A stretch of 64,000 nt of DNA from Cardiocondyla obscurior (taxonomy: Eukaryota; Arthropoda; Insecta; Hymenoptera; Formicidae), in assembly GCF_019399895.1 (NCBI RefSeq), contig NC_091866.1, positions 2,959,501 through 3,023,500 of the forward strand, read 5' to 3'. A program made the position numbers and the translations under genes. Shown piece by piece: positions 59,736 to 64,000 of this stretch. A model generated the notes under the pieces. The model worked only from the letters and a program-made list of their open reading frames with translations. It did not search any database and was not told the DNA's origin. The first letter of the stretch is position 1, and every line of letters starts with the position of its first letter.

Positions 59736-62700
59736 GACCAACGAGGGTATATTTAACCCCGCGAACTACCAACGAGGAATCGCGCGCAAGCCACTTCTCG
59801 CGTTTGGCCCTCCTCTTTTTATTCTTCGTCCCTCGTCCCCGACTACTCGCGAAACGAATAGTTGGAAAAAGAAAAAGAAAGAAAAAAAAAAAGAAAAAAA
59901 AAATAAAATATCTATAAGTAGTCGCCAAACTCATTCCCTGGCATTTTGGAAATTTCCTTTTCCGCTTAGCTACACTACTTGAAATACTTACGCGGCCCGA
60001 AATAAATAACTTTATTAATCGGCGCAAATTCATGCCCAAAAAAAGGTATCGTCGCCGAAATACATTTCGCGATATCGCCCTTAGCCGAGAATCGCTTATC
60101 GCACCTGCATTCCGAATAACAACCGGGCTGGACCCGATGAAGCGGCATTCGCGCGGCCAGTGCCACGAGATAAGTGAGCTAACGAAGAAACATCGTAATC
60201 TGGCATAAACGCGTTATCTCTCGGTTAATGAGCCTTGAAGCTCCTCTCTGTTACCGGAGGAGGCTTCAGGTTTCCCACAGTGGCACGCTGGACGACGCCC
60301 GATGTCCAGCGGCCTCCTCCGTACGTTCCGTCCATCTCGTAACGTGCGTAATTTATTGCCCGTCCGCGCTGCACAAAGTGGCAAACGCATTTCGACCAGT
60401 CGGATCATCGCCATATACATCTCGATGCGATTTAACACGACTCCGAAGGAAGTGCACTTGGAGCCCGGCCGCGCATTTCAGACGGACTGAGACGGACTTC
60501 ATTAATGAGACCGCGCGGCGAAATGTAGTAATGAGATATGAGGCTACTTGGCACTTTCCCGGAACTGTCTCTCTCTCTTTTAATGCGTGCGCTCTCGAAA
60601 ATTTTAATTACCACACCGTAAGATAATCGATCGTGATTACATAGGTCAATGCAGATCTCGCTCGTATTAAAAAGCTTGATAAATTAGGACGGAATAATAA
60701 GCGTACATGATTTTTGTGACATGTAAAAATAGAAAAGGAATTTTTTTCTTTTTTTTTTTAATTTTATTTTAGCATGCAACGCTTTCCATTTCAGTCCGTT
60801 TGCTTAACGTAAATGTAAAAAGGTATTATTATTTAATCGCGACGTTCCGGGAGCTAATTACCTACTGAATAATCGCGTTACGTTTGCGCGCCGCGAAAAC
60901 AATGCGTTATCGAGCGGCGGCGCGGTCCAGCCGTCGTGATTTAAATGCCACTCTGTACGAGCGTGTTGGATAAAATGCGCGAGCTGACGGAACGCGGAGT
61001 TGAAAGTAGTTGTTGACATATCGCTGCCAGGTATTGGGACACATCGGGGCAGGTAGGCGGAGTGGTTTAACCTATAGGGGATATAATATACGCCTCCGCA
61101 GAATCAACGCCGTGGAGATGACAGAGTCGCGTAAAATATCACGCGTCCTCCACGCGGAGGATCCGATACAATAGGTTACGGCAGCTCCGGCCGGCTACTT
61201 TGTTCGCACTTTAGATACCAGGGGGGTTTGCACACGTCGGGCTTATTGTGCCGGTCCGAATACAATCGTCGAATACGGCCGTCTTGCACGCCTTGCGTAA
61301 CGCGACCTAGATACGTCTGGGAACAGCCACCTGATTCTCGAACGACGCGCGAGCGGAAGTGCGCTCTGATGGCTCTGACGAAACGCGCCGTTCGCGCGTG
61401 GGTGACAATTTTGGCGTTGAGCGTTAGCCAGACGAGTCAAGTGGGTCCCGCCGGTCGTCCACGCGAAGATCAACGAGCGTTCATTAGTACGAGCTACGAA
61501 TGACTTGTGCGTTTCAGGAGTCGAATGTGGAATCGTACGGAACGATCGGTTCGTAAGCCTCAGAACGCGAAGAGACGAACCGGCCATGGCTTAAGGGATA
61601 ATCGCTGTATTAAAATCGACGGTGTAATTAAGAGGGAACTTATTACATCGGCTAATTGACCGAGGCTCGCGCGTCCTACGATAACGAGGACCTTCCCGGA
61701 TTTGTCCGAAACTTCAGCCACTTCGAAATTCATCTTTCGGTAACCAGGATCGTTAGCATCGCGCTTTTATAGGATCGTTAATCACTGTCGCTGCGCCCGT
61801 AGTAGGCGATAAATAATTACAAACTACACGGTGCGATGTTGCTGCATAACGTGAGAGCCCGGACACCTGTGAGAAGCCTTCGACGAGGCAGACGCTGTTC
61901 GCTTTCGAAATATTAACGCGAAGTAATATGATTCAGCTAAAAGTGAAGACTAGTGCAGCCCTCGCGGAGGCATCTGAAGGAGAGAAAACGAGAAAAGATC
62001 TCTCGAGGCGATGATGGGCCACCTTACGACTCTAGTCCAATTGGATCGCCCACGTGGTAGAAATCTGAAAGGAGGTACGCACGACTGTTCCCTGATACCG
62101 TTAAATTGCCTAATGTTCTTTAATATACGAATTATTTGACGTGCGTCATTTTTAATTCGGCAAGCGGCCGATTCACAAGTAGCTACGTAGGCGTTTTTCA
62201 TTAAGAGAGAAGAACGATGCGTTTCAATTAATTTCCAAGCACCTCCTTACCGTCTTAGCGATTAAAAATTGATAAACGCGAGTCATTTTAGTGACACACG
62301 TACTCAAATATTCCCGTCGACCTAGCGTCTCCGTGACAAATTCGTAAGACAAAGTCTCAATATTTTTCTTAAGAAATAAAAGTTTCTAAATATTTCTAGT
62401 TTTTAATTTAATATTAAAAACGAAATTTAATTCATGTAAATCCTCGCCCGAGTCTTGTCGATAAAAAAAAAAATAAATTATTTCGCTGAGCGAGTCAACT
62501 GAGCGTAAAGGCTAAAAATAAAAAGACGTCTAACAAAGTACTACGCATAAATTAAAATTCTCCGTGACACCTGGCGAATCGTTTCGCAACGCTACCTGCA
62601 TGCATGCAAACGATCGCGAACGGGGCAGAAGAAATTGTCCGTACGAGTCAAAGATGCTACGCAATCGCTGTGCATGCATAATGAGAACGTAGCGCCTTTT

Positions 62701-64000
62701 ATGCGTTACATATTTTTTTTTTTTTTTTCTAGCGCGCGGGATCCGAGAACGAGTGGGAGAGAAGATCGTTAATTGAAAGCGAATCGCTCGGCTGGGCGCC
62801 GATAATAATCTCCCTCCGAAGGAAAATGCACGCGAGAAACGGTCCGGCAAGCACGGTTCGTACACGCGTCTCTTTCCCTTTTCAATCGCCTCTCTAGAAC
62901 TTCGATCGGATCCAGGGCCACTAGCCGGCGAAACTATTTCTTTCTCGGGCGGTACGTAGAAAAGTTATTTATATACATATATCGAACCGCACGGTAATTT
63001 AATAATTTAAGCGCGCGAGTTAATTGCTCGGGCCGAACAACCCCCGCGGGGTAAACGGCGGAGGGATCGCGATTGGCAGTTTCGCCGAAGTGAAAATTCT
63101 CCCACTTGGCCGGCGGAGTCCTCCTCTCTCACGTTTTCTCGCACGGCGATATCCCCCTTCTCGCCTCGATCGCGGCCTGCATCGAACGAGATCAAGCAGA
63201 AAACCCTCCTCCGATTGCCATATTCGCTAATTCGAGAAAATATGGCTGTCCGGATCGTTTATCCGATTGGATATCCACGTTCCGGCCGGCCTGAACGCGA
63301 GCCGATTGATTTCGATCCGGCTTGCGATCCGCGGAGTATATCGGATTCAATTAATTCTTTCGGCGGGTACAAGCGGGGCTCCGATTGAAACATCATTTCC
63401 CGTCGATCATCGCGAATCATTAGGCGATCGTTATTAATGGCCGCGTGTACGGCGGCGTAGGGTGTATCGACCAAGCCGTAGCCGTTACAGCATTTACAGA
63501 GGCAGAGGCACGCGCTAGATTTTATATTTAGGCCGGTACCATAGGATGTAACTCTAGAACTACTGAATTAGGTTGGAACGAAAATACCTGCACCCACGCC
63601 GATGACGCTCCCCGGTTTCCGTCTGTGTTTTATATATTTATTTATCGTCGACGTTCTTACCCGTTTTGACCGCGCGCTTTAATACCCCTGCGTCGAAATG
63701 GTTACATAAGAAATAAAAATTCATCTCGAATCCTCGCTCGCAGCAGTTAAATTTCTAAGCACGAGGTTTTACGAATAAGGAAGAAAGATAGGAGATAGAG
63801 AGGGGAACAAGAAAAAAAAAAAAAAGAAAGAGAAAGAGATTAATCGCTGGTCCAAGCGTGATTACGAATTTCCGATGAGACACCACGTCGATAAGCAAAT
63901 AAGCTCGCCTTTCTTAATTAAAAATGATGGAAAGCGGGGCTCTAAAGACAACCGCGCGGATAAGCGTGCACCGACGTCATCGATCATCGGATCTGTAAAC

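Larger units (their letters stand above)
56005..64000. other. 8-kb noncoding, GC-richer region upstream of or inside the AT-hook gene
   Basis: Begins at the acceptor of the 55803-56004 exon, so at least its left part is intron of that gene. No exon recognised on either strand. Overlapping open frames at 59.1-60.0, 61.2-61.6 and 62.5-62.9 kb show no motifs and conflict with one another. Base composition shifts upward in GC from about 58.4 kb. Contains many ATTA/TAATTA cores and CGATTA, GATCG and CGCG words. Holds the A8G repeat (56250-56325), pyrimidine-rich 59510-59730 and an A/G run at 63800-63840. Confidence 0.5.

Noticed and set aside
59109..60039. Several overlapping open frames of 70-150 codons on both strands
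   Set aside because: They overlap one another in several frames, lie in low-complexity CT/GC-rich sequence and show no domain or splice-supported continuation.
1..64000. tRNA, rRNA, CRISPR, operon or prophage features
   Set aside because: No cloverleaf-like box A/B pair with acceptor stem, no rRNA-like conserved sequence, no regularly spaced identical repeats. The genome is a spliced eukaryotic one.

Overview
The window is a stretch of insect nuclear genome, most likely from a hymenopteran and probably an ant. It is AT-rich with dense homopolymer runs. It carries short GT-AG introns (44 bases to several kb), metazoan and insect protein families, and a bee-venom-type (group III) phospholipase A2. 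The species is an inference from gene content and style. I see no prokaryotic genes, tRNA, rRNA, CRISPR array or intact transposon. All exon models below were built by hand from splice signals and reading phase. Every recognised model that ends in the window closes in frame.

Layout from left to right: (1) the 3' part of dihydropyrimidine dehydrogenase (+, 1-2892), convergent with (2) a secreted group III phospholipase A2 (-, 3146-4473); (3) a DEF8-like C1/Rubicon-homology protein (-, 5701-8343); (4) a FAM122/PABIR-type PP2A regulator (-, 11592-13271) with a long downstream region, divergent from (5) a FAR1/ZSWIM3-N-like zinc-cluster and coiled-coil protein (+, 15105-17123); (6) LAMP1-like lysosomal glycoprotein (+, 17658-19904); (7) Tim23 (+, 21830-23131); (8) a four-TM protein of TMEM179-like layout (+, 25971-27023), convergent with (9) the Numb-associated/AAK1 kinase (-, 30023-41577), which contains a 5-kb last intron; (10) eIF3c (+, 42786-46867), head-to-head with the kinase; (11) a large nuclear-type protein gene with an AT-hook that I could not assign (-, 52086-56004, 5' end open); (12) about 8 kb of noncoding sequence, noticeably more GC-rich, reaching the right edge.

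Functionally the cluster is a mixed housekeeping neighbourhood: pyrimidine catabolism, lysosome and endocytosis (DEF8, LAMP1, AAK1), mitochondrial import (Tim23), phosphatase control (FAM122) and translation initiation (eIF3c). There is no sign that the genes form one pathway. The less ordinary material is the unassigned AT-hook gene and its GC-rich upstream desert, four small inverted-repeat (MITE- or hairpin-like) elements sitting in promoters, introns and UTR-type sequence, and repeat and motif features of the kinase tail. I found no convincing undescribed multi-gene system.
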